DNA from: Azophilus sp026709365
GTDB lineage: Bacteria > Pseudomonadota > Gammaproteobacteria > Pseudomonadales > Azotimanducaceae
Direction: 5' to 3'
Assembly (NCBI GenBank): GCA_965200175.1
Contig: OZ241345.1
Location: 496,001-560,000, forward strand
DNA: 64,000 bases
Of this stretch, positions 1 to 8,216 are shown piece by piece (within the stretch, counting starts at the first letter, position 1; each line of letters opens with the position of its first letter). Position numbers and translations under genes: made by a program. Under the pieces are notes generated by a model, which was not told the origin of the DNA, ran no database searches, and saw only the letters and a list, made by a program, of their open reading frames with translations.

Positions 1-128
1 GCCCCAAGCCAGTTGAACAGCGTCTCCCGAACCCGCGACGGAGTGGGGCGCAAGCTGGCGCCAGCGACGAAGCGGAGCTTCCGCCCTTTCCAAAGACCGC
101 CGATAATGCGAACCTGATTCCTTGTCAT
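1..128 (-). CDS. rsmD: RsmD, 16S rRNA (guanine966-N2)-methyltransferase, N-terminal fragment cut by window edge
   Basis: Only the first 42 codons are present; the rest lies before base 1. Reading leftward from an ATG at 126-128 gives an N-terminus with VRIIGG, WKGRKL and the conserved RPTPSRVRETLFNWL, which is diagnostic of RsmD, the SAM-dependent enzyme that methylates G966 of 16S rRNA in the 30S subunit. It is divergent from ftsY, the usual arrangement in Gammaproteobacteria. The two start codons are about 55 bases apart, so both promoters must overlap this stretch or the opposing gene. The assignment is firm despite the truncation because the motif string is specific. Confidence 0.88.
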   Translation of the reverse strand, partial: MTRNQVRIIGGLWKGRKLRFVAGASLRPTPSRVRETLFNWLG

Positions 129-183
129 GAAGCGATGCGGCGCGGGCGTTCGTGGCAACCAACCCTATCTCACCGGAGCGGGA

Positions 184-1152
184 ATGAGCAACGCAGCGGA
201 GCGCGAGCCGGGCGCCAAGCCAACCCTCTGGCGGCGGCTCAAGCTCGGCTTGGGCAAGACCCGCGGGCGGCTCGCCGACGGCCTTGGCGACCTGCTGCTC
301 GGCAGGCGCGAGGTCGATGCCGAGGTTCTTGAGGAGCTCGAAGCGGCGTTGCTGACGACCGATGTGGGCATCGAAGCCACCCAACGCCTGATGGCGGCGC
401 TGGCCGCGCGGGTGCAGCGCAACCAGTTGGCCGACACCGCCGCGCTCCGCCAAGCCTTGGCGGACCTGCTCAAGGAGCAGATCCGGCCCTTGCAGGCGCC
501 GTTCACGGTCAGCGCCGAGCGCCCCTTTGTCATCTTCATGGTCGGCGTCAATGGGGTGGGCAAGACCACCACCATGGGCAAGCTGGCCAAGCAGCTGCAG
601 GATCAGGGCTTGGGCGTTGTCATGGCGGCGGGGGACACCTTCCGCGCCGCCGCCGTGGAGCAGCTTCAGGTGTGGGGCGAGCGCAACGGCGTGGCGGTGG
701 TCGCGCAGGCCCAAGGCTCGGACAGCGCCTCGGTGGTCTATGACGCCGTTGAAGCCGCCAAGGCGCGCGGCTACGACGTGGTGCTGGCGGATACCGCCGG
801 TCGCCTCCAGGCCAAGGCCAACCTGATGGCGGAACTGGCCAAGATCCGCCGCGTCGTGCAGCGGCTGCAGCCGGGCGCCCCCCAACAGGTGCTGCTGGTG
901 CTTGATGCGGGCGTCGGCCAGAACGCGCTGAGCCAGGTCGCGGAGTTCGACGACGCCGCCGGGGTGACCGGGTTGGTCATCACCAAGCTGGACGGCAGCG
1001 CCAAGGCCGGGGTGATCTTTGCCATAGCCGAGCAGCTGCGCAGCGCCGGCACGCCGAAACCGCTGTACTTCATCGGCATCGGCGAAGGTTTGGACGACCT
1101 CAAGCCCTTTGCGGCCGATGCCTTCGTCGATGCCCTGCTGGCGGTGGACTGA
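184..1152 (+). CDS. ftsY: Signal recognition particle receptor FtsY
   Basis: SRP-receptor GTPase that docks ribosome-SRP complexes at the inner membrane for co-translational insertion. The NG domain is complete: G1 loop GVNGVGKTT (about residues 121-129), DTFRAAAVEQ, DTAGR and the G4 motif TKLD. The usual long acidic N-terminal A domain is nearly absent, so at 322 aa this is a short FtsY. An in-frame ATG at 127 exists, but the ATG at 184 follows a purine-rich GGAGCGGGA site and gives a normal N-terminus. The closing loop reads DAGVGQNAL where most FtsY proteins have DA(S/T)TGQNA, a mild deviation. First gene of ftsY-ftsE-ftsX. Confidence 0.93.
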   Translation: MSNAAEREPGAKPTLWRRLKLGLGKTRGRLADGLGDLLLGRREVDAEVLEELEAALLTTDVGIEATQRLMAALAARVQRNQLADTAALRQALADLLKEQIRPLQAPFTVSAERPFVIFMVGVNGVGKTTTMGKLAKQLQDQGLGVVMAAGDTFRAAAVEQLQVWGERNGVAVVAQAQGSDSASVVYDAVEAAKARGYDVVLADTAGRLQAKANLMAELAKIRRVVQRLQPGAPQQVLLVLDAGVGQNALSQVAEFDDAAGVTGLVITKLDGSAKAGVIFAIAEQLRSAGTPKPLYFIGIGEGLDDLKPFAADAFVDALLAVD

Positions 1153-1166
1153 CGAGGCCAGCCGCC

Positions 1167-1826
1167 GTGGGCCGGATCGAGTTCCTGAACGTTTACAAGC
1201 GCTATCCCGGCGGCTTTGAAGCGCTGCGCGATCTGTCCCTGGTCTTTGAGGAGGGCTCCATGACCTTCCTCACGGGCCATTCGGGCGCCGGCAAGACCAC
1301 TTGCCTGAAGCTCCTGCTCTGCTTGGACAGCCCGACCCACGGCCAGATCCTCGTCAACGGCGTCAACGTAAGCCGCCTCAGCGCCCGCCGCCTGCCGCAC
1401 TACCGGCAAAACCTGGGCGCGGTGTTCCAGGACCACAAGCTGCTGGCCGCCCGCAGCGTGTTCGACAACGTGGCGCTGCCCTTGCGGGTTTCGCACATGC
1501 GGGAGCGGGAGGTGCGACGGCGGGTGAGCGCCGCCCTCAACCGGGTGGGGCTGCTGGAGCGGGAGTCGCTGCTGCCCATGCAGCTTTCCACGGGCGAGCA
1601 GCAGCGGGTCGGCATCGCCCGGGCGCTGGTCAGCCGCCCGAAAATCCTCCTCGCCGACGAGCCGACCGGCAATTTGGACCCGGAGCTCTCCCAAGACATC
1701 ATGGCCCTCTTCCAAGGCTTCAACGAGGTGGGCGCCACGGTCATCGTCGCCAGCCACGACCGGGCGCTCATTGAGAGCTTGGACAACCCGGTGGTGGAAC
1801 TGTCGCACGGCATGCGGGTTCGGTGA
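1167..1826 (+). CDS. ftsE: Cell-division ABC ATPase FtsE
   Basis: ATPase partner of FtsX; the FtsEX complex couples the septal ring to peptidoglycan hydrolase activation. At 219 aa it has the usual length. Motifs: Walker A GHSGAGKTT near residue 35, Q-loop, Walker B ILLADEPTGNLD and a switch His in ASHDRALI. The ABC signature reads LSTGEQQR rather than LSGGQQQR, so the second signature Gly is Thr. Starts at a GTG 14 bases after the ftsY stop and overlaps ftsX by four bases, so translation with ftsX is probably coupled. Confidence 0.94.
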   Translation: MGRIEFLNVYKRYPGGFEALRDLSLVFEEGSMTFLTGHSGAGKTTCLKLLLCLDSPTHGQILVNGVNVSRLSARRLPHYRQNLGAVFQDHKLLAARSVFDNVALPLRVSHMREREVRRRVSAALNRVGLLERESLLPMQLSTGEQQRVGIARALVSRPKILLADEPTGNLDPELSQDIMALFQGFNEVGATVIVASHDRALIESLDNPVVELSHGMRVR

Positions 1827-2803
1827 AATGGCGGTCAAGGGACGGCCCCGTGCCGGATAGCCTCAAACAAGGGCCATGGCCCCGCACCGCCCATCGATGG
1901 GCTTGGTGGCGCGGGCATTGGCGGGTGGCGCGCGACGTCGTGGCCTTCATCTCTAGGCGCGCGGGCGCCAGCTTGCTGGTCTGGCTGCTGGTGGGCATCG
2001 CCTTGGCCCTGCCGGCCAGCCTCATGCTGTTGCAGACCAACCTGTCCCAGCTGATGGCCGATTGGGGCGGCGGCCGTCCCAGCGTATCCGTTTACATGAA
2101 GCTCAGCGCACCGAACGCCGCCGAACTGGCCGCGCAGCTTGAGCGGCGGGCGGACGTGGAGGCCGTGGCGCTCACCACCCAGGACGAGGCCTTGGCGGAA
2201 TTCACCGCCTACACCGGCCTCGGTGAAGCGCTCATCGGGCTGGCGCGCAATCCCCTGCCGGCCTCCCTGCGCGTGACCTTTGCGGCCGATGCCCACGCCG
2301 ATGCCTTGGCTGCAGTTGCGGCAGCGATGCGCGAAGCGGAAGGGGTGGCGGACGTGGTGGTTGAACGCACTTGGCTGGCGCGCATCAACGCCATCTCCCG
2401 GCTGGCCAGCGCGCTGGGCTGGGTGCTCGGCGCCCTGTTCGGCGTCGGCGCGGTCTTGGTGACGGCCACCTCCGTGCGCCTCGCCATCGATTCGCAGCTC
2501 GACGAGCTCAAGGTGATGAAGCTGGTCGGCGCCAGCGACGCCCAGCTGCGCCGGCCGTTCCTGTACTTCGGCGCCCTCTATGGCGCGGGTGGCGGCCTCG
2601 TGGCCGCCATGCTGGTGAGCTTGGGCCTCATCGTCCTGGAGGCACCGCTGCTCGACCTGCTCGGCAGCTTCGACCAAACCCTGGCTCTGGTCGGCTTTAA
2701 CGCCGTCTTTGTGGCCACCTTGGTCGGCCTCGGGTCGGCCCTCGGCATGGCTGGCGCCGTTGTGGCCGTGCGTCAACGCTTGGCCGGGCTTGACGTGATG
2801 TGA
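1823..2803 (+). CDS. ftsX: Cell-division ABC permease FtsX
   Basis: Inner-membrane partner of FtsE (326 aa). A cytoplasmic N-terminus is followed by a transmembrane segment (about residues 50-70, LLVWLLVGIALALPASLMLL), a periplasmic domain of about 120 residues, and three C-terminal transmembrane helices with the conserved DELKVMKLVGASD stretch between them. The GTG start overlaps the ftsE stop (GTGA). In most Gammaproteobacteria rpoH follows directly; here a repeat copy and rpoZ follow, and rpoH lies 12.8 kb downstream. Confidence 0.93.
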   Translation: MKWRSRDGPVPDSLKQGPWPRTAHRWAWWRGHWRVARDVVAFISRRAGASLLVWLLVGIALALPASLMLLQTNLSQLMADWGGGRPSVSVYMKLSAPNAAELAAQLERRADVEAVALTTQDEALAEFTAYTGLGEALIGLARNPLPASLRVTFAADAHADALAAVAAAMREAEGVADVVVERTWLARINAISRLASALGWVLGALFGVGAVLVTATSVRLAIDSQLDELKVMKLVGASDAQLRRPFLYFGALYGAGGGLVAAMLVSLGLIVLEAPLLDLLGSFDQTLALVGFNAVFVATLVGLGSALGMAGAVVAVRQRLAGLDVM

Positions 2804-2818
2804 CAGACAAAGCGCGCA

Positions 2819-2914
2819 CGGGCTCAGAAACCTATCGGAATCCGACCTGCGTGACTAGCGCGGAGTTTCGCGCAGCGAAACTCCATCCGCCTCTCGCCCT
2901 CTGGGCGAGAGGCG
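2819..2914 (-). repeat. F1 double-hairpin repeat, copy 1
   Basis: Read on the minus strand: variable stem CCTCTCGCCC/GGGCGAGAGG (2890-2912, loop of 3), constant stem GGAGTTTCGC/GCGAAACTCC (2862-2884, loop of 3), then the constant tail ending in a TTTCTGAGCCCG-like string. It begins about 15 bases after the ftsX stop and may act as its terminator. The variable stem is the same as in copy 6 at 19.1 kb. Confidence 0.85.
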
Positions 2915-2918
2915 CGTG

Positions 2919-2947
2919 TTGCCCAAGACCGCCGCAACGACTAAACT
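2919..2947 (+). promoter_or_regulatory. Candidate sigma70 promoter of rpoZ
   Basis: TTGCCC (2919-2924), a spacer of exactly 17 bases, then TAAACT (2942-2947). Each hexamer matches the consensus at four of six positions. It lies between repeat copy 1 and the rpoZ start, giving a leader of about 24 bases. Plausible but unproven. Confidence 0.4.
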
Positions 2948-2977
2948 GCCGCGCCCTGCACATAGGCGGAGTCGGCG

Positions 2978-3244
2978 ATGGCGCGCGTAACGGTTGAGGA
3001 TTGCTTGGATAACGTGGACAACCGCTTCGAGTTGGTGATGCTGGCCGCCCGGCGGGCGCGGCAGATGCGCCAGTTCGCGGCGGAGCCGCTGGTGAAGGTG
3101 GAGAACGACAAACCCACCGTGCTGGCGTTGCGGGAGATCGCCGAAGGGCTGATCTCCCACGAGGTGATCGACGCCCAACAGGCCGCGCGGGAGGATGCCG
3201 AGATCGAAGCCGCCTTCGGCCGCGAGGACAGCTTCGAGCGCTGA
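2978..3244 (+). CDS. rpoZ: RNA polymerase omega subunit RpoZ
   Basis: Small subunit (88 aa) that binds the C-terminus of beta-prime and aids RNA polymerase assembly. The N-terminus MARVTVEDCLDNVDNRFELV and the RARQ and KPTVLALREIAEG stretches are the conserved omega signature. The acidic C-terminus is typical. GGAG lies eight bases before the ATG. In most Gammaproteobacteria rpoZ sits between gmk and spoT; here it stands alone behind ftsX, flanked by a repeat and a pseudogene, so it has been relocated or the old neighbours have moved away. Confidence 0.93.
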   Translation: MARVTVEDCLDNVDNRFELVMLAARRARQMRQFAAEPLVKVENDKPTVLALREIAEGLISHEVIDAQQAAREDAEIEAAFGREDSFER

Positions 3245-3306
3245 ACGCCGCCGGCAACCCGTGCCGGCGTTGCGGCGCCTGGTCGGGTGGGGCTTCAAGG
3301 CCAACG

Positions 3307-3490
3307 ATGAACGGAACCCTGCGCGGTTCGATCGCGGTGGCCGGGGGTCGGCGAGACTGACACCTTCAGGCGCGGGCCGCCGCCGGATCCCGAATTCAAG
3401 CTGGCCGTCAAGACCATCATCACCGCCTGCGAGGGCGCGGGCAGCCCGCCTCGGGAGGTGGATGGATTCGCCTCCCACAGCAACGAATGA
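3307..3490 (+). pseudogene. N-terminal remnant of a thiolase/SCP-x-like protein
   Basis: Starting at ATG 3307 the sequence reads MNGTLRGSIAVAG and then breaks. Dropping one G in the run near 3340 restores VGETDTFRRG, then FKLAVKTIITACEGAG and REVDGFASHSNE before a TGA at 3488-3490. This is the beginning of the thiolase-like acetyl-CoA acetyltransferase family (LRGxxAVxGVGETD ... LAxxAxxxACxDAG ... EVDGF). Only about 60 of roughly 390 residues remain and none of the catalytic residues. An intact family member lies at 58.6 kb. The frameshift could be an assembly error, but the truncation stands. Identification by motif reading, without an alignment. Confidence 0.65.
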
Positions 3491-3534
3491 ATAGGTTGGG
3501 TTCAGCGCCCATCGCACAACCGAGGAAAGCTGCA

Positions 3535-4836
3535 TTGGACATTCACGGAACCTGCAACCGGCAGTTTGAGGGCGTCAAGGCCGTTTTCGAGGAGAACTTC
3601 GAGCAGCGCGGCGACGTCGGCGCCTGCGTCGCGGTCAGCGTCGAGGGTGAGCCGGTGGTCGATCTCTGGGCCGGCTGCCGCGACCGGGCGCGCACCCTGC
3701 CCTGGGAGCGGGACACCATCGTCAACGTCTATTCCACCACCAAGACCATGACCGCGCTGACGGCCCTGCTGCTGGCTGACCGGGGCGAGCTCGACCTCTA
3801 CGCGCCGGTGAAGCGCTACTGGCCGGAGTTCGCCCAGAACGGCAAGGACAAGGTGGAGGTGCGGCACTTCCTGAGCCATTCGGCTGGGCTTGCCGGAATG
3901 GACGAGCCGATGTCCGGCCAGGATGTCTATGACTGGGAGAAGATGGTGGCCGCCTTGGCCCGGCAGACCCCTTGGTGGGAGCCGGGCACGGCGAGCGGCT
4001 ACCACGCCCTGACCCAAGGCCATCTCATCGGCGAAGTGGTGCGCCGGGTGACCGGCGCGAGCCTCGGGCAGTTCTTCCGCCAGGAGTTGGCCGAGCCGCT
4101 GGGCGCGGACTTCCACATCGGCACCGGCCCGGAGCACGACCACCGCATCGGCGAACTGATCCCGCCGCAGGCCGCGCCCGCCAGTGAGGCGAGGAGGAGC
4201 CTTCAGCTTGGGGAGCGCGAGGGGCCCGCCCCTCGAAAGAAGAGCCTTCAGCTTGGGGAGCGCGAGGGGCCCGCCCCTCGAAAGAAGAGCCTTCAGCTCG
4301 GGGAGCGCGAGAGGCCTGCCCCTCGAAAGAAAAGCCCTCAGCTCGGGGAGCGCAAGGGCGTAAGCCCTGGTAAAGACAGCATTGCCGCCCGAACCTTCGC
4401 CAATCCGCTCATTGCCGCGCGGGCATCGTCCACCCGCGCCTGGCGGGCAGCCGAAATCCCGGCCGCCAACGGCCACGGCAACGCCCGCTCGGTGATGCGG
4501 GTGCAGACCCTGGCTGCCAACCTCGGGACCGCCTTCGGCAAGCGGCTCATGTCCGAAGCCGGCTGCCGCGCCATCTTCGACGAACAGACCTTCGGCAAGG
4601 ACTTGGTGCTGGGCGTGCCGATCAAGTTCGGCATGGGCTACGGCATCAGCACCAAACTGCTGCCCATGGGACCGAACCCGAACATCGCCTATTGGGGCGG
4701 CTGGGGCGGCTCCACGGCGGTGATCGACCAAGATGCGCGCCTGTGCGTTTCCTACGTCATGAACCGCATGGAAGGCAACCTAATGGGCGATCTGCGCGGC
4801 TTCAAGCTACTGCAGGCGGCGCACCGCTCGCTTTAG
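3535..4836 (+). CDS. Beta-lactamase-family serine hydrolase (EstB/class C-like) with an in-frame repeat insert
   Basis: Serine esterase or hydrolase of the beta-lactamase fold. Visible motifs: HGTC and VDLWAG near the N-terminus, the nucleophile motif STTK (Ser67, Lys70 counted from this start), SHSAGL, and a YHAL motif in the position of the general-base Tyr. The open frame extends up to an ATG at 3487, but that ATG overlaps the upstream pseudogene. The TTG at 3535 follows GAGGAAA by seven bases and opens just before the conserved HGTC, so it is preferred. Between about residues 222 and 281 sit four 15-residue repeats absent from the family (listed separately). No signal peptide, so probably cytoplasmic. 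Substrate unknown. Confidence 0.8.
   Translation: MDIHGTCNRQFEGVKAVFEENFEQRGDVGACVAVSVEGEPVVDLWAGCRDRARTLPWERDTIVNVYSTTKTMTALTALLLADRGELDLYAPVKRYWPEFAQNGKDKVEVRHFLSHSAGLAGMDEPMSGQDVYDWEKMVAALARQTPWWEPGTASGYHALTQGHLIGEVVRRVTGASLGQFFRQELAEPLGADFHIGTGPEHDHRIGELIPPQAAPASEARRSLQLGEREGPAPRKKSLQLGEREGPAPRKKSLQLGERERPAPRKKSPQLGERKGVSPGKDSIAARTFANPLIAARASSTRAWRAAEIPAANGHGNARSVMRVQTLAANLGTAFGKRLMSEAGCRAIFDEQTFGKDLVLGVPIKFGMGYGISTKLLPMGPNPNIAYWGGWGGSTAVIDQDARLCVSYVMNRMEGNLMGDLRGFKLLQAAHRSL
4198..4377 (+). repeat. Four tandem 45-bp repeats inside the hydrolase coding sequence
   Basis: Units start at 4198, 4243, 4288 and 4333. Each encodes 15 residues of the form SLQLGEREGPAPRKK. Units 1 and 2 are identical, unit 3 differs by a few bases, unit 4 is the most diverged (SPQLGERKGVSPGKD). 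Each unit holds a palindrome in the same place: CGAGGGGC/GCCCCTCG in units 1-2, a one-mismatch version in unit 3, and an unrelated stem AGGGC/GCCCT in unit 4. The reading frame stays open because the unit length is a multiple of three. Confidence 0.95.
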
Positions 4837-4855
4837 TTGAGATTGGCCGAACATG

Positions 4856-4923
4856 CCGTTTCGCCGGCGCGAAACCCCGGTCCCGTTGCATGGATCAAGC
4901 TCGATGCGTTTGTGAGCCCGCAG
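4856..4923 (+). repeat. F1 repeat, copy 2 (diverged)
   Basis: Retains the constant-stem core GTTTCGCC...GCGAAAC and the tail GTTGCATGGATCAAG followed by GTGAGCCCGCA. The variable first stem is missing. It lies about 20 bases after the serine hydrolase stop and immediately upstream of the nitroreductase promoter region. Confidence 0.6.
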
Positions 4924-4932
4924 ACTGTGCCG

Positions 4933-4959
4933 TTGCGGGTTGCCGCCATTGGGTAGAAT
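4933..4959 (+). promoter_or_regulatory. Possible sigma70 promoter of the nitroreductase
   Basis: TTGCGG (4933-4938), a 15-base spacer, then TAGAAT (4954-4959, five of six to consensus). The spacer is short, so only the minus-10 element is convincing. The gene starts at 5002. Confidence 0.3.
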
Positions 4960-5001
4960 CAGGCCCGTCAACGCAACTGCCTTCACTGACGGAGAAACGC
5001 C

Positions 5002-5676
5002 ATGCCCCATGCGCAACTGGACCTGACCAACGATGAACTGCTGAGCACCACCCGGGCGGTGCGCAAGCGGTTGGACTTTGACCGTCCCGTGGGCATGGAT
5101 GTCATTCGGGAATGCCTGGAACTGGCGGTGCAGGCGCCCACCGGCTCCAACGCCCAAAGCTGGCAGTTCATGTTCGTCACCGATGCGGACAAGCGCCGCC
5201 GGATTGGTGAGTGCTACCGCCAAGCCTTCGCCAGCTACCGGGAGATGCCGTTTGCCATCCACAAGCTGCACCAAGGCAGCGGCGACGAGCAGCTCACCGC
5301 CAGCCAGGCGCGCTCCGCCGCCTCCGCCGACTATCTGGCCGACAACATGGGCCGGGCGCCGGTGCTGATGATCCCCTGCATCGCCGGCCGAACCGACAAC
5401 GCGGAGGGCGCGATGGCCTTCGCCCAGACGGCGGTGCTCGGCTCGGTCATTCCGGCGGCTTGGAGCTTCATGCTGGCGGCCCGGGCGCGCGGCCTTGGCA
5501 CGGCCTGGACCACGCTGCACCTGATGCACGAGAAGGAAATCGCGGAACTGCTCGGCATTCCCTATGCGGACTTCATGCAGGTCGCCCTGATCCCCATCGC
5601 CTACACCAAGGGCACGAACTTCAAGCCCGCCTACCGCCCGCCGATCGACCGGGTGATGCACGTCAATGCTTGGTGA
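5002..5676 (+). CDS. Nitroreductase-family FMN oxidoreductase
   Basis: Flavoprotein of the nitroreductase fold (224 aa, usual length). The N-terminal signature RAVRKRLDFDRPVGMDVIRE, then AVQAPTGSNAQSWQF with the conserved Asn-x-Gln-x-W for FMN contacts, and near the C-terminus the GLGTAWTTLHL stretch. GGAG stands nine bases before the ATG. The family reduces nitroaromatics, quinones or enones with NAD(P)H; the physiological substrate here is not evident. Monocistronic: a diverged F1 copy lies upstream and a convergent gene ends 29 bases downstream. Confidence 0.82.
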   Translation: MPHAQLDLTNDELLSTTRAVRKRLDFDRPVGMDVIRECLELAVQAPTGSNAQSWQFMFVTDADKRRRIGECYRQAFASYREMPFAIHKLHQGSGDEQLTASQARSAASADYLADNMGRAPVLMIPCIAGRTDNAEGAMAFAQTAVLGSVIPAAWSFMLAARARGLGTAWTTLHLMHEKEIAELLGIPYADFMQVALIPIAYTKGTNFKPAYRPPIDRVMHVNAW

Positions 5677-5704
5677 GGGGAAAAGGAGATGACCGCAAGG
5701 ACAG

Positions 5705-8188
5705 TTAGCGCCCAAAGCGGTAGCGCAGCTTGACGACCAGCACGTCAACCACCGGGTTGCTGAATGCGTCCCGAAACAGGTCGGCGACGCCATCCCTTGC
5801 GGGATCATCGGTCCCATCCAAGCCCAGAGCGGAATCGATGCGCCCGTCGAGATTGCTGCCTCGGGTGTAAACCACGAACAGATCGGAGAGCGGGCCGATT
5901 TCCCAGCGGTAGCGCAGTTGGCCGACCATGCGCGACAGCGTGAAGTCGTCGCTGGCCCGGCCTGGCCGCTTGGCGATGGACGCCTCCGGGATTGGAATCA
6001 ACGCACCGGGCCGCTCCGGTATCAGCCAGACGTCCTGCTCATCGGCTCGGGCGGCCGCCCACTGCAGGGTCAGGCGCAGTTGCTGCCGGGCGCTTAGGAA
6101 GAGCTCGGCCGCAATGCGCGGGCGCCATTCGGTGGCGGCGAAGGTGGTCATGCGGCGGTCCTCCTGGTGCAGCAGCCAGCCGTCCCGCCGGTAGTGTTCC
6201 GTGTCGAACTCCAAGGAGAATCGGTCGTTCGGCCTGAAGGTGAGCCCGGCCGTCATCCGGTAGGTGCGGCCGCCCAGGCTCTCGTGGCGTACGCCAGCCA
6301 GAACGCTGACGCTCAGCGGTTTGCCGGTGTCGGTGCCCAGGGCCAGTTCCGCGGTCCAGCGGTCGCGTATCCTGAAGGTGCCGTTGCCGAAGCTGTTGCG
6401 GTCGTCCCACTGGGCCGGGAAGTAGTCGAGTTCCGTGCGCAGTTCGCTGCTGTTGGGAAACACCCAAGCGGTGCGCAGGAAGGCGGCCGAGCGGACCATG
6501 CGGCCCGCCCCGTTCTGCTCATGGGCCACCAGCAGGCTGGCCTTGCGGTTGCGCAGGTAGGTCAGCCCTTGGGAACGGCTGAACTGCGCTCGATAGCGCA
6601 GGTTGAGGTAGTCGTTGCGGCGAATGAAGCCGAGGTCGGAGATGTCCAAGCCGGCGTCAACGTAGTCGATTGAGGCGCTGTGCCGCCACTCCCGGCTGGG
6701 CACGTAGGCCAGGTCCATGAAGCCGCCGTAGCCCTTGGCGCCGTCCACGTCGCTGGCCATGAACTGCGCGTCCCAAGTGATCTTGCCGTTGGCGCTCAGC
6801 AGGTGCGCGTCGATGCCGTGGACCACGGCGTCGCCATTGTGGCGCCGGGCCAGGGTGCCGATGTAGCCCGCCGACCAACGGCCGGCGCCGCTCGCCTCAT
6901 GGAGCAGCCGGACGACGCCGAACTCGCGGCCGTCCTGCGTGAGTCGGATGGGGGCGCCGTCGTCGCGCTCCGCCATCCGGCGCACGTCGTCCTCGAAGGC
7001 GGCCAGTACGCCGTAGCGCCAATTGCCGGCTTGGCCGGTCACCTTGACCGCGCCGAGCAGGTCGGTGGGCCGGCCGAGTTCGGCGCCCTCGGCGCTGCTG
7101 CCGTCGGGCACCTCGATGCCCGGCGCTCCGCCGATGCGGCGGGTGTTGAGCAGCGTGGTGGGCGTTGGGGTGTAGGTGGTCCGGGTGCGCCGCCCAAAGC
7201 CGCCGATGCCGCCGGAACCGACCCGGGATCGAGGCGTGGTGACGAAGACCTCGTTGCCCTCCAGAAAGAACAGCCGCTTCTCCGGGAAGAAGGTCTCGAA
7301 GGCGGTCAGGTTCACCACCACGTCATCGCTCTCCACGGCGCCGAAGTCGGGGTTGGCGGCGGCGGCGAGGAGAAAGTTGCTGGTCGGGCGCCAGAACAGG
7401 TCAAGGCCAGCCCGGTAGCGGTCCTCGTTGCGGATCTCATCCTGGGTGGCGCTGAGGTAGGGGTAGAAGTCGAGCTGCCGCCGGGGGCGGACTTCGCCCA
7501 AGTTGAGCTGGCCGAGGGTGGACATGAAGCGGGCCGAGGAGAACGGCAGCGGCGGCACCGCCCAGCGCTCGTCGAGGTAGGTGACCTTGCGGTTGGCGTA
7601 GAAGCCCATGCGCCGCCGCCCTTCGGCCTGCGGCATGGCCATCATCGACCACGGCAGGAACATCTCCACGCTCCAGCCGTCGGCCAGCTCGGCGGTGCCG
7701 TGCAGCCAAGGGCCGTCCCACTGGTTGGAGTAGCGGCGCTCCGGCGCCACCTTGCCGTCCATGACCGCGCCGCCGAGGTTCACCGTGAACCAGTAGCCGT
7801 ACAGGCCTTCGCCGGAGGTGTCCAAGGTGATGCCGAAGCTGTCCCGGTTGATGTACTGATCGCGTCCCGACAGACGGGCGACCAGCGTTTCCGGCGGCTG
7901 CGCAAGCTTCGCCCCGACGTACAGGCCGCGTTCGGTGTGGAAGTAGTACACCTGCGTCGGATGGGCGGCCGCCGCCAGGGTGTCGGGTGAGATCACCCGC
8001 ATGCCGTCGTGGGCGGCAAGCTCGGACCAGATGCACTCCTCGAGATGGCCGTCGATGCGGATGGTCAGGTCGGCGTCATCGAAGTGCGGCACGTCGATGA
8101 GCGGAATCTGGTCCGGCGCGGCCCCGTGGAGGCTCGGCGGGGCGAGAAAAAGCAGGGCAGCGGCGAGCTGGCCGAGAGTGGAGCGCAT
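5705..8188 (-). CDS. DUF5916 outer-membrane protein with CBM9-like N-terminal domain
   Basis: Large exported protein (827 aa). A signal peptide (MRSTLGQLAAALLFLAPPSLHGA) precedes a carbohydrate-binding family 9-like domain (about residues 35-230: IDGHLEECIWSEL, YVGAKL, DSFGITLDTSGEG, WSVEMFLPWSMM). A long C-terminal region rich in alternating aromatic strands ends in YRFGR, consistent with an outer-membrane beta-barrel. The NPDFGAVESDD and FFPEKRLFFLEG motifs are typical of DUF5916. Function is not established for the family; a surface role in glycan or peptide handling is often assumed. Single gene, transcribed toward the nitroreductase. Confidence 0.8.
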   Translation of the reverse strand: MRSTLGQLAAALLFLAPPSLHGAAPDQIPLIDVPHFDDADLTIRIDGHLEECIWSELAAHDGMRVISPDTLAAAAHPTQVYYFHTERGLYVGAKLAQPPETLVARLSGRDQYINRDSFGITLDTSGEGLYGYWFTVNLGGAVMDGKVAPERRYSNQWDGPWLHGTAELADGWSVEMFLPWSMMAMPQAEGRRRMGFYANRKVTYLDERWAVPPLPFSSARFMSTLGQLNLGEVRPRRQLDFYPYLSATQDEIRNEDRYRAGLDLFWRPTSNFLLAAAANPDFGAVESDDVVVNLTAFETFFPEKRLFFLEGNEVFVTTPRSRVGSGGIGGFGRRTRTTYTPTPTTLLNTRRIGGAPGIEVPDGSSAEGAELGRPTDLLGAVKVTGQAGNWRYGVLAAFEDDVRRMAERDDGAPIRLTQDGREFGVVRLLHEASGAGRWSAGYIGTLARRHNGDAVVHGIDAHLLSANGKITWDAQFMASDVDGAKGYGGFMDLAYVPSREWRHSASIDYVDAGLDISDLGFIRRNDYLNLRYRAQFSRSQGLTYLRNRKASLLVAHEQNGAGRMVRSAAFLRTAWVFPNSSELRTELDYFPAQWDDRNSFGNGTFRIRDRWTAELALGTDTGKPLSVSVLAGVRHESLGGRTYRMTAGLTFRPNDRFSLEFDTEHYRRDGWLLHQEDRRMTTFAATEWRPRIAAELFLSARQQLRLTLQWAAARADEQDVWLIPERPGALIPIPEASIAKRPGRASDDFTLSRMVGQLRYRWEIGPLSDLFVVYTRGSNLDGRIDSALGLDGTDDPARDGVADLFRDAFSNPVVDVLVVKLRYRFGR

Positions 8189-8216
8189 GATGCGGGCAAA
8201 CGCGCAAAGAAACGCA

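Noticed and set aside
2800..2997. 65-residue open frame between ftsX and rpoZ
   Set aside because: It is made of F1 repeat copy 1 and the rpoZ promoter region, not a protein.
4198..4377. CRISPR-like array
   Set aside because: The 45-bp units are directly adjacent with no spacers, lie within an open reading frame, and no cas genes are present.
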